Positions 39,730 through 48,575 of a DNA stretch of 64,000 bases are shown in pieces. This DNA comes from Acetobacteraceae bacterium (lineage in GTDB: Bacteria > Pseudomonadota > Alphaproteobacteria > Acetobacterales > Acetobacteraceae), in NCBI GenBank assembly GCA_030041375.1, contig JASHOA010000044.1, forward strand, positions 36,299 to 100,298, in the 5' to 3' direction. Below the pieces are notes generated by a model. It had not been told where the DNA came from, did no database searches, and saw only the letters and a list, made by a program, of their open reading frames with translations. The first letter of the stretch is position 1. Each line of letters starts with the position of its first letter. The translations under genes were made by a program, and so were the position numbers.

Positions 39730-41058
39730 TCAAGCCGCCGGCGCGATTTCGCCGCCTGCGCGGCCGCCGGCAACCGCGCTTCTTCCGGCGCCGTCCAATG
39801 CTGCCGCCACCCACTCTGCGGCAGCCAGCGCCGTGCGATCCTCGCTGCGCCGGCCGACGATCTGGATGCCGAGGGGCAGGCCGGCCGGCCCCGTGCCGGC
39901 GGGCACCGTGACGCAGGGAAGGTGCAGGCTGGTCCAGATGAAATTGAAGGCCGGATCACCGGTCGAGGCGAGGCCTGCGGGCGCTTCGCCGGGTGCGGCT
40001 GGCGTGAGCAGCACGTCCAGCCCTTCCATCGCCGGAAGAAAAGCGCGCCCGGCCTCGGCGAATGCCGCCAGCGCTTCCGCCAGTGTCGCCGCGGTTTGCC
40101 CGAGGCCGAAATCCAGGCGCTCGAGCAGGAGTTCGCTGATCTCGGCGCGCCGATGTGCGAGTTCCCAGCCCAAGGCGCGCGCACTTTCCGCGTTCATGAC
40201 GACCGGATGCGCGGCGACGAGGCGGCGGACGGGCTCCGGCATTTCGCGATCGATAAGGCTGGCGCCGGCACGGCCGAGCGCCGCGATGATGCGCGACCAG
40301 AGCGCCGAGGTTTCGGGCCCCGCGCCCTCCCAGGAAGGCGAACGGCAGAGCCCGATTTTCGGCGCCCGGTCAAGACGCTTCCCGGGATCGCCGAGGTCCG
40401 CGCCCGAGACTGCCCCGGCGAGCAGCGCACAGTCGGCGACGCTCCGCGCGATCACGCCGATCGTATCGAGGCTCTCGGACATGATCTTCAGGCCCGCCCG
40501 GTGGATTAGGCCAAAGCTCGGCTTGTAGCCGACCACCCCGCAGAATGCGGCCGGGCGGATGACGCTGCCGGCGGTCTGGGTTCCGAATGCAAACGGGAAG
40601 AAAAAGTCGGCCACTCCGGCGGCCGAGCCGCTGGAAGAGCCGCCCGGGGTGTGGGTGAGGCGGTGCGGGTTTGCCGTCGGTCCCGGTTTGCGGGTGGCGA
40701 ATTCGGTGGTGACGGTTTTGCCGATCACGATCGCCCCGGCTGCGCGCGCCCATGCCACCGCCGCGGCATCCGCGCGCGGGCGCCAGCCGTGCCAGATCGG
40801 GGAGCCGTATCCGGTCGGCATGTCGGCGGTGTCGAGCACGTCCTTCACCCCGACGGGCAGCCCGGAGAGCGGCCCGGGCGGCGCCGTGGCAGCCGCGCGC
40901 CGTGCTGCGTCGGCGTCGAACCAGGTGAACGCGCGGACCTCCCCCTCGCGCTCGGCGATCCGCGCGAGGCATGCCTCCATCAGCGCCTCCGGCCGGAGCT
41001 TGCCCTCGCGGATCAGCCGGGCAGCGGCGGTTGCTGTCAGCCGGGACGGGTCCTGCAT
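39730..41058 (-). CDS. Amidase signature family enzyme
   Basis: A 442-residue amidase with Lys in LPVGVKDVLDTADMPTG, the Ser pair in HTPGGSSSGSAAGVADF and FGTQTAGSVIRPAAFCG, and GVVGYKPSFGLIHRAG. The QTAGSVIRPA form, in place of TGGSxRxP, marks the subgroup of allophanate-hydrolase or aryl-amidase-like enzymes. It differs clearly from the amidase at 34261. It follows a class I glutamine amidotransferase gene by 57 bases, and a TetR gene lies further upstream on the same strand, so a small regulated nitrogen-compound operon is possible. Confidence 0.9.
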   Translation of the reverse strand: MQDPSRLTATAAARLIREGKLRPEALMEACLARIAEREGEVRAFTWFDADAARRAAATAPPGPLSGLPVGVKDVLDTADMPTGYGSPIWHGWRPRADAAAVAWARAAGAIVIGKTVTTEFATRKPGPTANPHRLTHTPGGSSSGSAAGVADFFFPFAFGTQTAGSVIRPAAFCGVVGYKPSFGLIHRAGLKIMSESLDTIGVIARSVADCALLAGAVSGADLGDPGKRLDRAPKIGLCRSPSWEGAGPETSALWSRIIAALGRAGASLIDREMPEPVRRLVAAHPVVMNAESARALGWELAHRRAEISELLLERLDFGLGQTAATLAEALAAFAEAGRAFLPAMEGLDVLLTPAAPGEAPAGLASTGDPAFNFIWTSLHLPCVTVPAGTGPAGLPLGIQIVGRRSEDRTALAAAEWVAAALDGAGRSAVAGGRAGGEIAPAA

Positions 41059-41115
41059 CTCAAGCCCTCCTTGTTCCTGCGGCCGCGCCAGGGCCCCTGG
41101 CGAGGAGTGCGTGCG

Positions 41116-41841
41116 CTATTTCCTGAGGCCGCACGCTGCGACGAAGTTATCGTAGATGCGCCGTGTCATCGCCGCCATCTCAGGCATTAGCGGATACGAT
41201 TCGGCAAGGAGCCGGCGATAGGCGCCCGGTCCGAGATGTTGCTCGAGATAAGCGAGAATGCCGGGCATTGACGACCAGCCGGCCAGAGTCTGGGGCGAGC
41301 ACTCGCAATGGAACTGCGTGCCGACGGCGTGCGAATCGATGGCGACGCCCTGGACCGCGGTAAGCCCGGACGAAGCGAGGACGATCGCCTGTTGCGGCGC
41401 CCGCTTCACTTCGGCGAGATGGAACTGCAAAACCTTGTGCGAGGTGCCGAGCCCGGCAAGGAGGCCATGACTCCGGCCCTGTTCGGTCAGTTCCAGATCG
41501 CACACGCCGACCTCGCCCGCTGGCGCGGGTGCCACTTCCCCGCCCAGCGCATCGCACAGCAACTGATGACCGAGGCAGACGCCGAAATAGGGTTTGGCGC
41601 GGTCCCACACCCATTCGCGGATCGCCAGCTTTTCCATGGCCATCCAGGGATATTCCCGCTCCTGCCAGGTGTCCTGCGGGCCGCCGAGAACGAACATGAG
41701 GTCATAGGGCGCAAGGCCTGGGATGCCCTGGCCTTCCCACAGCCGCAGGGGTTCGGGAATGATGCCGTCTTCGGCGAAGAAATCGAGGAAGCGGCCGGGA
41801 TGGTCGTGGTCCGTGTGCTGGAGGACAAGCGCTCGCTTCAT
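41116..41841 (-). CDS. Class I glutamine amidotransferase
   Basis: A 241-residue stand-alone GATase. Cys89 in YFGVCLGHQLLCDALGG is the nucleophile, and His178 and Glu180 in VGTQFHCECSPQT complete the triad, so catalysis should be intact. LMFVLGGPQDTWQ is the oxyanion side. Similar proteins are annotated as GMP-synthase-like or as gamma-glutamyl hydrolases such as PuuD, and the acceptor is unknown. It lies between TetR and an amidase on the same strand. Confidence 0.87.
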   Translation of the reverse strand: MKRALVLQHTDHDHPGRFLDFFAEDGIIPEPLRLWEGQGIPGLAPYDLMFVLGGPQDTWQEREYPWMAMEKLAIREWVWDRAKPYFGVCLGHQLLCDALGGEVAPAPAGEVGVCDLELTEQGRSHGLLAGLGTSHKVLQFHLAEVKRAPQQAIVLASSGLTAVQGVAIDSHAVGTQFHCECSPQTLAGWSSMPGILAYLEQHLGPGAYRRLLAESYPLMPEMAAMTRRIYDNFVAACGLRK

Positions 41842-41990
41842 GTCTCAAGCCTCGCACGGGCAACGGCCGGCAATGGGCTGCCGCCGCTGGTCAGCGCCGG
41901 TGTATCGCGCCCGGATTTGCGGTCGCAAGACGCGGCCGGCGTGATCCTTGCGCGACCCGTTCGGGCGGCGCTGCGGCAGGATGCAGCGCC

Positions 41991-42647
41991 TCAGCCCCTG
42001 AAGCCGTCGAGGAAAAGCTCGACCGAGCGCTCGGCCCAGGAGACGAGGCCGGCATGGTCGAGCGGGCGGCCAAGGCCGAGGGCGCGGCGGCGCGGCCCGC
42101 TCACCACCAGGAGGAGGAACTGCTCGGCGGCGAATATCCGCTGCGCAGGGGAAAGCCGCGCGCCCCCGGGAAAGCGTGCGAGGAGGGTCGCCAGCCACTC
42201 GATCCCGGCGGTGCTGGTGGCGGCCAGCGTGCGAGCGAGTTCGGGGAAGCGCTCGGCTTCGGCGACCACGATCCGATGCAAGGCAAGCGCCTCGGGCTCC
42301 AGTGCCACATGAAGAATACCGTGAGCGGCCTCGAGCAGCGCGGCCGGGAGAGATTCCGGCGGTTTTGCCCCGGCCTCGAAAGATCCGCGCCAGTTGCTGA
42401 CCTGCCGATCGACGACGCCGCGGAAGAGGGCCGCCTTGTCGCGGAAGCGGGCATAGAGCGTGCGCTTGGAAATATGCGCGACGGCCGCCACCTGCTCCAT
42501 GCTGGTGGCGGCAAATCCCTGGCGGAAAAAAAGGCTTCTGGCGACGTCGAGGATCCGCCCTTCGGTGCGACCGGATTCTTCCCGCGAAGGGCGGCCGCCA
42601 TGGCGCGGCTTAAGGGCGGTGGCCGCTTCAGCCACGGCTGGCCACAC
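41991..42647 (-). CDS. TetR/AcrR family transcriptional regulator
   Basis: A 218-residue repressor-type protein. The N-terminal helix-turn-helix is plain: ILDVARSLFFRQGFAATSM then VAHISKRTLYARFRDKAAL at residues about 30-75. The C-terminal part is an all-helical ligand domain with TLAATSTAGIEWLATLLARF and LVSWAERSVELFLDGF (TetR_C AefR-like). The start appears to be GTG. It probably controls itself and perhaps the GATase and amidase genes 149 bases downstream. The effector is unknown. Confidence 0.88.
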   Translation of the reverse strand: MWPAVAEAATALKPRHGGRPSREESGRTEGRILDVARSLFFRQGFAATSMEQVAAVAHISKRTLYARFRDKAALFRGVVDRQVSNWRGSFEAGAKPPESLPAALLEAAHGILHVALEPEALALHRIVVAEAERFPELARTLAATSTAGIEWLATLLARFPGGARLSPAQRIFAAEQFLLLVVSGPRRRALGLGRPLDHAGLVSWAERSVELFLDGFRG

Positions 42648-42667
42648 GGCGAGGAACTCGCCGGGCC

Positions 42668-42856
42668 TCAGAAAACCGCATAGGCATAAGGACGGACCGG
42701 CACGGGGCGATAATAGACCGGACGCGCCGGCACCACCACGCAGCCGGCCAATGCCGTAGCGGCAGCCATGGCGGCGAGCGCGGTCAGGATCCGCCGGCGG
42801 CGGGTGCTGGGAAGCCGGGTGGCCGACTGGCAGCTGTTCTGCTTCCGCATGGTCAT
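42668..42856 (-). CDS. Small lipoprotein (62 residues)
   Basis: A short exported protein. ATG 42856 has GGGGAGATCC upstream, followed by a basic run (TRRRRIL), a hydrophobic core (TALAAMAAATALAG) and a lipobox cysteine at residue 39 (LAGC). The mature tail, VVVPARPVYYRPVPVRPYAY, is Pro/Tyr/Arg-rich, a type common in alphaproteobacterial envelope proteins. It ends 20 bases before the TetR start on the same strand and is divergent from the MarR operon. Confidence 0.6.
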   Translation of the reverse strand: MTMRKQNSCQSATRLPSTRRRRILTALAAMAAATALAGCVVVPARPVYYRPVPVRPYAYAVF

Positions 42857-42925
42857 GGCTGGATCTCCCCTGGTTGGCCGACGCCCGGATGTTGGCGCCG
42901 GGGTGAGACTATAACCGGGCTTACG

Positions 42926-42944
42926 AAACGCAACAGGTGCGTTT
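42926..42944. promoter_or_regulatory. Inverted repeat in the lipoprotein/MarR divergent gap
   Basis: AAACGCA (42926-42932), spacer ACAGG, TGCGTTT (42938-42944) form a perfect 7-bp inverted repeat 70-90 bases before the lipoprotein start and about 135 bases before MarR. The size and place suit a dimeric regulator site for the leftward gene. Its regulator is unknown. Confidence 0.4.
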
Positions 42945-43011
42945 TGATTCCAATTGTAACGTGACTCGGAGACTACCTGCGCGTTGCGCATCCGCCCGGC
43001 GGGCTATGCAT

Positions 43012-43051
43012 GGCTTACTATATGGCAGGAGATCATAAGCAGGCTTATTAT
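43012..43051 (+). promoter_or_regulatory. Probable MarR operator and promoter region
   Basis: The direct repeats GGCTTACTAT (43012-43021) and GGCTTATTAT (43042-43051) are 30 bases, or three helical turns, apart. The second is part of the inverted repeat ATAAGC-AG-GCTTAT (43035-43048). Both lie 30-70 bases before the MarR ATG in an AT-rich patch. This is the classic place for a MarR autorepressor site controlling marR-emrA-emrB. Confidence 0.6.
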
Positions 43052-43079
43052 TGCGCCTGTGTTCGATGGTGGCGGCTCC

Positions 43080-43544
43080 ATGGCGATACCGACCGATGAT
43101 CTGATGTTCCTGCTGCACGACGTGGCGCGGCTGGTGCGCATCGAGGCCGACAAGCGGGCGCGGGGCAACGGCATGACCCGCGCGCAATGGGTGATGCTGA
43201 TCTGGCTCGATCGGCGGCCGGGGCTTTCGCAGAAGGAGCTTGCCGAACTGCTCGAGGTCGAGCCGATCACGGTGGCCCGCCTGGTCGATCGGCTGGAGGC
43301 GCGTGGCATGGTGGAGCGGCGGGCGGACCCGCAGGACCGGCGGATCTGGCGGTTGCACCTTCTCCCCGCTGCGCGGGCGGTTCTTTCGGAGATCGAGCAG
43401 CACCGGGGCGAGATGGTGGCGCTGATCTCTGCCGGCCTGGACGCGCAACAGATTGCCCTGATGACCGATGGGCTGGCGCACATGAAGAAGACGCTGTGCG
43501 CCGAGGTGCGCGCGCGGGCGCGCGAGGCGAAGGAGGTTGCGTGA
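43080..43544 (+). CDS. MarR family transcriptional regulator
   Basis: A 154-residue winged-helix protein. It has DDLMFLLHDVARLVRIEAD, then GMTRAQWVMLIWLDRRPG, recognition helix LSQKELAELLEVEPITVARL, and wing DRLEARGMVERRADPQDRR, a canonical MarR. It probably represses itself and the emrAB-type pump genes until a drug or phenolic ligand binds. ATG 43080 begins the conserved part; an upstream frame through the operator region is not coding. Its TGA overlaps the emrA-like ATG. Confidence 0.93.
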   Translation: MAIPTDDLMFLLHDVARLVRIEADKRARGNGMTRAQWVMLIWLDRRPGLSQKELAELLEVEPITVARLVDRLEARGMVERRADPQDRRIWRLHLLPAARAVLSEIEQHRGEMVALISAGLDAQQIALMTDGLAHMKKTLCAEVRARAREAKEVA

Positions 43545-44659
43545 TGTCGCAGGCGGCGGTCGCTGAATCGAGCCCCGCGACAACGAACCCGCGGGTCACC
43601 GGCGATGCCCAGACCGTCGTGGCGCGCTGGCGGCGCAGGAACGCGCTCAGGCCGATCCTGATGGCGGGCGGGGTTCTGGTCGTCGGCGTTGCGGCACTGG
43701 CGCTCTGGCTCGCCGGCGGCGGGGCGGTGACGAGCGATGATGCCTATGTCGAGGCGGACAAGATTGCGCTTTCGACGGATGTCTCGGGCATCGTCTCGGA
43801 GATCGCGGTGCACGAGGGCGAGGCGGTGGCGAAAGACCAGGTGCTGTTTCGTCTCGACCCGAGGCGCCTGGAGATCGCGCTCAATGCGGCGCGGGCGGAT
43901 CTCCACAATACCGAGCTGACGATCGAATCGATGAAGCGGGATTACCGGCGCCTCTTGAGCGATGTCACCAGCACGAGGGCAACGATGGCCTCCGACCAGC
44001 AGACGGTGCTGCGCGACGCCTGGCTTCGCCAGCAGGGCGGCGTGCCGGAAGCGCAGTATGACGATGCGCACTTCCGCCTGACTGCCGACAAGGCCAGGGT
44101 GCAATCACTCCAGGATCAGGCGAGCGTGGAGCTGGCCAAGCTCGGCGGCGACCTTTCCCTGCCCTTGACCGCGCTTCCGCAATACCAGGCGGCAGCGGCG
44201 AAAGTGGCGGAAGTGGAACGCGAACTCGACCACAGTATCGTGCGAGCGCCGTTCGCCGGTGTCGTCACCGACGTGAGCAAGCTGCAACCGGGGACGTATC
44301 TTGCCGCCGGCACGGCGGCGTTCGGCCTGGTGTCGGATCAGCATTTCTGGGTCACCGCCAACCCCAAGGAGACGGAGCTCACCTGGGTCAAGCCCGGCGA
44401 TCGGGCGAACGTGAGTGTGGACGCCTATCCCGGGCGTGTCTGGCACGGTGTCGTCGAGAGTGTCAGCCCGGCGGTCGGCTCCGAATTCTCCCTGTTGCCG
44501 GCAGAGAATTCCTCGGGCAACTGGGTCAAGGTGGTGCAGCGGATTCCGCTGCGTGTCAGGCTCGACCTCGAGCCCGGTGATCCGCCGCTGCGCGCGGGGA
44601 TGAGCGTCGAGGTCTCGATCGATACCGGGCACCGGCGCACGCTCGCCGATCTCTGGTAG
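43544..44659 (+). CDS. emrA: HlyD/EmrA family membrane fusion protein
   Basis: A 371-residue periplasmic adaptor of a multidrug pump. One N-terminal membrane helix (ILMAGGVLVVGVAALALWLA) is followed by a biotinyl-lipoyl half TSDDAYVEADKIALSTDVSG and VSEIAVHEGEAVAKDQVLF, a helical hairpin (about 105-200), and the second lipoyl half RELDHSIVRAPFAGVVTDVS. A beta-barrel follows, with DQHFWVTANPKETELTWVKPG. The ATG overlaps the MarR stop and AAGGAGG precedes it. It pairs with the EmrB-like permease 8 bases downstream. The outer-membrane partner is not in the window. Confidence 0.93.
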   Translation: MSQAAVAESSPATTNPRVTGDAQTVVARWRRRNALRPILMAGGVLVVGVAALALWLAGGGAVTSDDAYVEADKIALSTDVSGIVSEIAVHEGEAVAKDQVLFRLDPRRLEIALNAARADLHNTELTIESMKRDYRRLLSDVTSTRATMASDQQTVLRDAWLRQQGGVPEAQYDDAHFRLTADKARVQSLQDQASVELAKLGGDLSLPLTALPQYQAAAAKVAEVERELDHSIVRAPFAGVVTDVSKLQPGTYLAAGTAAFGLVSDQHFWVTANPKETELTWVKPGDRANVSVDAYPGRVWHGVVESVSPAVGSEFSLLPAENSSGNWVKVVQRIPLRVRLDLEPGDPPLRAGMSVEVSIDTGHRRTLADLW

Positions 44660-44667
44660 GTCTGCCG

Positions 44668-46227
44668 ATGGCCGTCTCCGGCCCGCCCGCCACACCGCAC
44701 CCGGCGGTCGCGCATCGCGGCGTCATCACGCTCTGCTGCATGGTCGGCACGCTGATGCAGGCGTTGGATTCCACCATCGCCAACGTGGCGCTGCCATACA
44801 TGCAAGGCAGCCTTTCTGCGACCTACGACCAGATCACCTGGGTTCTGACCTCCTATATCATCGCCGCCGCGATCATGACGGCTCCCGTGGGCTGGCTTGC
44901 GGCGCGATTCGGCCGGCGCAACCTTTTCGTAGTGTCGCTGGCCGGCTTCACCGTCACCTCGATGCTGTGCGGCCTCGCCCAGTCGCTCGGCCAGATCGTG
45001 ATCTTCCGCATCGCCCAGGGAATGTTCGGTGCCGCCCTGGTGCCGCTCTCGCAGTCGATCATGCTCGACATCTATCCGGTCGAGCGGCGCGGCGAGGCGA
45101 TGGCGATCTGGGGCATGGGCGTGATGGTGGGGCCGATCATGGGGCCGACGCTCGGTGGCTATCTCACCGAGTTTTATAGCTGGCGGTGGGTATTCTACGT
45201 GAACCTGCCGTTCGGCATCGTGGCGATGCTCGGACTGATGATCTTCATGCGCCGGCTGCGCGGCAATATGAGCCTCAAATTCGACTGGCTCGGCTTCGCG
45301 GTGCTGGCACTCGGCATCGGCGCGTTCCAGATGATGCTCGACCGGGGCGAGCTGAAGGACTGGTTCAGCTCGAGAGAGATCATCATCGAAGCGGTGCTGG
45401 CCGGGCTCGGGCTTTATCTCTTCGCCGTGCATCTCTTTACTGCCGAGCGGCCTTTCATTCCGCCGGCAATCTTCCGGGACTTCAACTTTTCCGCCTCGAT
45501 GCTGGTGATGTTCTCGGCGGGGCTGGTGCTGGTGGCGAGTTCTGCCCTGCTTGCCCCCTATCTCCAGGAGCTGGCGGGCTATCCGGTGGAGACCGCGGGC
45601 CTGGTGCTGGCGCCGCGTGGCATCGGCACGATGGCGGCGATGGTGGTGGCGGGAAAGCTTTCCGACCGTTTCGATCCGCGTGTCCTGATGCTGATCGGTG
45701 TCGCGGCTCTGGAATACTCGATCTGGCTGATGCTCGGCTGGACGCCGGATGTGGCGCCGCGCGCGGTGGCGTGGGTGATCGTCGTGCAGGGAGTGGGGCT
45801 CGGCCTTGTTTTCACCCCGCTGCAGGTGCTGGCGTTTGCCACTCTGCCGGTGGCGATGCGCACGGACGCCACGAGCCTGCTCAGCCTGTTCCGCAATTTC
45901 GGCAGCGCGATCGGCGTTTCCGTCACGTCGGCAATGCTGGATCGTGTCGGGCAGGTCGAGCATTCGGTGCTGGCCGGTCTCGTCACGCCATTCCGCCAGC
46001 TGCTTCACAACAGCCCGCCGATACATCACTTCCTCGATCCGGCGCAGGCGGCGGGCGCGGCGCAACTCAACCAGATCCTCGACCAGCAGGCGCAGGCGAT
46101 CGCCTATCTCGCGGACTTCAAGCTGATGATGCTCGCGACCTTGCCGATCATCCCGCTGATCCTGATCATGCGCCGGCACGCCAACGTGGCGGCACAACCG
46201 GCGGGACATGCGGCGGTGTTCGAATAG
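44668..46227 (+). CDS. emrB: DHA2 family multidrug efflux permease (EmrB type)
   Basis: A 519-residue major-facilitator protein of the 14-helix drug:H+ antiporter class. Motif LDSTIANVALPYMQGSL is the DHA2 hallmark in helix 1. WLAARFGRRNLF is motif A. GMGVMVGPIMGPTLGGYL in helix 5 is the antiporter motif C, and WRWVFYVNLPFG follows. With the adaptor just upstream it would span the envelope together with a TolC-like channel. It is probably controlled by the MarR operator at 43012-43051. The drug range is unknown. Confidence 0.94.
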   Translation: MAVSGPPATPHPAVAHRGVITLCCMVGTLMQALDSTIANVALPYMQGSLSATYDQITWVLTSYIIAAAIMTAPVGWLAARFGRRNLFVVSLAGFTVTSMLCGLAQSLGQIVIFRIAQGMFGAALVPLSQSIMLDIYPVERRGEAMAIWGMGVMVGPIMGPTLGGYLTEFYSWRWVFYVNLPFGIVAMLGLMIFMRRLRGNMSLKFDWLGFAVLALGIGAFQMMLDRGELKDWFSSREIIIEAVLAGLGLYLFAVHLFTAERPFIPPAIFRDFNFSASMLVMFSAGLVLVASSALLAPYLQELAGYPVETAGLVLAPRGIGTMAAMVVAGKLSDRFDPRVLMLIGVAALEYSIWLMLGWTPDVAPRAVAWVIVVQGVGLGLVFTPLQVLAFATLPVAMRTDATSLLSLFRNFGSAIGVSVTSAMLDRVGQVEHSVLAGLVTPFRQLLHNSPPIHHFLDPAQAAGAAQLNQILDQQAQAIAYLADFKLMMLATLPIIPLILIMRRHANVAAQPAGHAAVFE

Positions 46228-46333
46228 ATCCATCCGGCTTTGGCGGATCAGCCCCGGATTCTCAAAGCGGCTTTGTTGATCTATAGGCCCGCGGAGGTCG
46301 CCGCCCCGGGGTGGCGGGAACAGGAGAATCGCT

Positions 46334-46436
46334 AGCCCGCGATCGCCCGCGGCGGAATCGTCGGAGGGCGTGAATCGCGGGCTCGAATAAAGCGCGAGAC
46401 CCGTGTCGGGCTGCCCCGTCAGCCCGACACGGGTCT
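46334..46436 (+). repeat. Full copy (C) of the 103-bp double-hairpin repeat
   Basis: Hairpin 1 lies at 46334-46384 and hairpin 2 at 46397-46436. Hairpin 2 is perfect: AGACCCGTGTCGGGCTG, a 6-base loop, then CAGCCCGACACGGGTCT, a 17-bp stem. The left edge reads CTAG (46332-46335) and the right edge CTGG. It lies between emrB and the tautomerase gene, both on +, and might end emrB transcription or fold in its 3' UTR. Confidence 0.9.
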
Positions 46437-46457
46437 GGAAAAATCCGGAGTTGAGAC

Positions 46458-46841
46458 ATGCCGCTGGTACGTGTTTCCCTGAGAAAGGGCAAGCCTGCCG
46501 CCTATCGTGAGGCGATCCTCGACGCCCTCTACCGGGCCATGCGCGAGACTTTCGACGTTCCGGAAGGCGATCGCTTCATGACGATCACCGAGCATGACGA
46601 GGCCGATTTCAGCTATGATGCGGCCTATCTCGGCATCGCGCGCAGCGACGATCTGGTGATCATCCAGATTACCGCCAACAACACACGCACGGTCGAGCAG
46701 AAGAAGGCGCTCTATCGGCGAATCGTCGAACGACTGGCCGAGAACTCCGGGCTGAGGCCGGAGGACGTGCTGATCAACCTGGTCGAAGTTGCTCGTGAGA
46801 ACTGGTCGTTCGGCCACGGCATTGCCCAGTACGCGACATGA
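46458..46841 (+). CDS. Tautomerase family protein
   Basis: A 127-residue protein of the 4-oxalocrotonate tautomerase/MIF superfamily. Pro2 directly after the initiator Met (MPLVRVSLRKG) is the catalytic base in the family. The length corresponds to a fused double beta-alpha-beta unit. VIIQITANNTRTVEQKKALY, RPEDVLINLVEVARENWSFG and the ending GIAQYA match the Bacillus YusQ-like tautomerase group. The substrate is not known. It starts 21 bases after repeat copy C and is convergent with the soeC-like gene. Confidence 0.88.
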   Translation: MPLVRVSLRKGKPAAYREAILDALYRAMRETFDVPEGDRFMTITEHDEADFSYDAAYLGIARSDDLVIIQITANNTRTVEQKKALYRRIVERLAENSGLRPEDVLINLVEVARENWSFGHGIAQYAT

Positions 46842-46865
46842 TGGTACGCGACATGGTGCGCGCCT

Positions 46866-47810
46866 TCAGGCGGGGCGGCCGTAATAGAGGACGACCGTGT
46901 GGGTCGCCTCGGCGAAGAAGAGCCAGCGCTCGATGAAGATGCCGATGAGGGCCAGCATTGCCGCGACGAGGGCGATGATGAGGGCAGGCGCCGGGGAACA
47001 TGCGAGCCCGGCCGCGGTGAGGACAATCGGCAGCGCGAAGCCGACGAGAACGGCAAGGAAGCGGAGCCGGTTGGCGTGTTTGCGGGCGATGCGGAAGCCC
47101 ATCTCGCGCAGAAGATAGTTCTCTTCGGTGTGCGGCGTCTCGAGGGAGCGCACGCGGCCGAGCCGGCCGAGGCCGGTTGCGGTTTCGATCGTGCTTTCGC
47201 CCTTGCTGCGGTCGATCGCCCGCCAGTAGGCGAGCTTCACGGCGAGCGCGGAAAGCCCGAAGAAAAGGGCGAGGGCGGAGGGAAGGACGGAGGCCGCGTG
47301 GAAAGTGCGGGAAAGAAATGCGAGCCAGAGCGCACCGCTGAACCCGGCGAGCAGAAAAAAATTCGGTGCGACGAGCACATGGCGCCACTGCCGCACGGGG
47401 CGGAGGCTTGCGTAGATCATCGCCGTGCAGAAAACCGTAACAGCGGCGAGTGCGGCGGCCAGCACGCCGCAGGCGGCCATCGGCGCGGAGGGGCCGCGGG
47501 CGAGGAACCAGGCAGCCAGGAAGCCGAATGCGGGAGGATAGGTGAGGAGTGCGGCGAGCCCTTCACGCGACAGCCAGGAGGAGCGCCATTGCGAGACGGC
47601 GCGCCATGCGCGCTCGGGATGGCCGAGATGGAGGGTGGAGGCGACGAGGCCGGCGGAGGCGAGGAAGAGCGCGAGCAGCACGGCGGCGAGCCCGAACCAG
47701 CGATTCGCCGGCGTGAGGCCGAACGGAGCCAACAGCCCGGCCAGGATCAAGAGCCCGTAGCCGGCGCCGGAGGCGGTGGTGAAGAAGATGACGGAAAGGG
47801 CGGGCGTCAC
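46866..47810 (-). CDS. soeC: DmsC/NrfD-like membrane anchor of a molybdoenzyme, probable SoeC
   Basis: A 314-residue membrane protein with about eight helices of the DmsC family. It has SVIFFTTASGAGYGLLILAG, HLGHPERAWRAVSQWRSSWLS with the conserved HPERA loop, and PPAFGFLAAWFLA. It would anchor the FeS and catalytic subunits and exchange electrons with quinone. It is the third gene of the set, 9 bases after the FeS subunit. The soe naming depends on the catalytic subunit reading; a generic DMSO-reductase-type anchor is the alternative. Confidence 0.75.
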   Translation of the reverse strand: MTPALSVIFFTTASGAGYGLLILAGLLAPFGLTPANRWFGLAAVLLALFLASAGLVASTLHLGHPERAWRAVSQWRSSWLSREGLAALLTYPPAFGFLAAWFLARGPSAPMAACGVLAAALAAVTVFCTAMIYASLRPVRQWRHVLVAPNFFLLAGFSGALWLAFLSRTFHAASVLPSALALFFGLSALAVKLAYWRAIDRSKGESTIETATGLGRLGRVRSLETPHTEENYLLREMGFRIARKHANRLRFLAVLVGFALPIVLTAAGLACSPAPALIIALVAAMLALIGIFIERWLFFAEATHTVVLYYGRPA

Positions 47811-47819
47811 AGGCGGAGT

Positions 47820-48575
47820 TCAGAGCGAGAGCGCGCGATCGAGCCAGGAGAGCAGGCGCTCGGCCACGCTCCCGGGCAGAGCGGGGCGCTCGGCGAGGGG
47901 TGCCGCGGTGCAGGCGTTGCGGCGGGGCGGGAGATATTTGTTGACCGGCCGATATCCCATTTCCGGCATCAGGTCGAAGCCGCCGCGGCTTTGCACGAGC
48001 TTCGAGACCGCGCTCGTCGGGTCGCCGAGATCGCCGAAATGGCGGGCGTGCGCCGGGCAGGTCGCGACACAGGCGGGCACGCGCTCGGATTCGGGGATCG
48101 TTTCGTTGTAGATGCGGTCGATGCAGAGGGTGCACTTTTTCATCACCCGCTCGTCCTCGTCGAACTCGCGGGCACCGTACGGGCAGGCCCAGGAACAGAG
48201 CTTGCAGCCGATGCAGAGATCGGCGTTGACCAGCACGATGCCGTCCTCGGCGCGCTTGTAGGAGGCGCCCGTAGGGCAGACCGTGACGCAGGCGGGCTCA
48301 TCGCAATGCAGGCACGAGCGCGGGAAATGCACCGTGCGGCCGGCCGCGCCATCGCCGGCCGCGCCCCCGCTCGTCTCATAAGTGTGGATGCGGTTGAACC
48401 AGACCCCGTCCGGGCGGGCGCCGTAGGGGTCGTAATCCGGAAGCGGCGCGGAATGGCCGCCGTCGTTCCATTGCTTGCAACTGACGGCACAGGCATGGCA
48501 GCCGACGCAGGTATCGAGATCGATGACGAGGCCGAGCTTTTTCGCCCCGGGCTCGCGGGCCGGAAGGCTGGTCAT
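47820..48575 (-). CDS. soeB: Four-cluster ferredoxin subunit of a molybdoenzyme, probable SoeB
   Basis: A 251-residue electron-transfer subunit with four [4Fe-4S] cysteine sets: CVGCHACAVSCKQWN, CLHCDEPACVTVCPTGA, CIGCKLCSWACPYGA, and CTLCIDRIYNE linked to CVATCPAHARHFGD. There is no signal peptide. It passes electrons from the catalytic subunit to the membrane anchor. The start overlaps the catalytic subunit stop by 4 bases (ATGA). Its C-terminus is extended, with KYLPPRRNACTAAP and a short amphipathic tail. Confidence 0.85.
   Translation of the reverse strand: MTSLPAREPGAKKLGLVIDLDTCVGCHACAVSCKQWNDGGHSAPLPDYDPYGARPDGVWFNRIHTYETSGGAAGDGAAGRTVHFPRSCLHCDEPACVTVCPTGASYKRAEDGIVLVNADLCIGCKLCSWACPYGAREFDEDERVMKKCTLCIDRIYNETIPESERVPACVATCPAHARHFGDLGDPTSAVSKLVQSRGGFDLMPEMGYRPVNKYLPPRRNACTAAPLAERPALPGSVAERLLSWLDRALSL

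Noticed and set aside
34261..41058. The two amidases as GatA of the GatCAB amidotransferase
   Set aside because: No gatB or gatC neighbours, and motif variants (especially QTAGSVIRPA) point to other amidase groups.
46397..46436. Hairpin 2 of the repeats as simple rho-independent terminators
   Set aside because: No T run follows, one copy lies in a divergent promoter gap, and the hairpin always comes as part of a fixed 103-bp unit.
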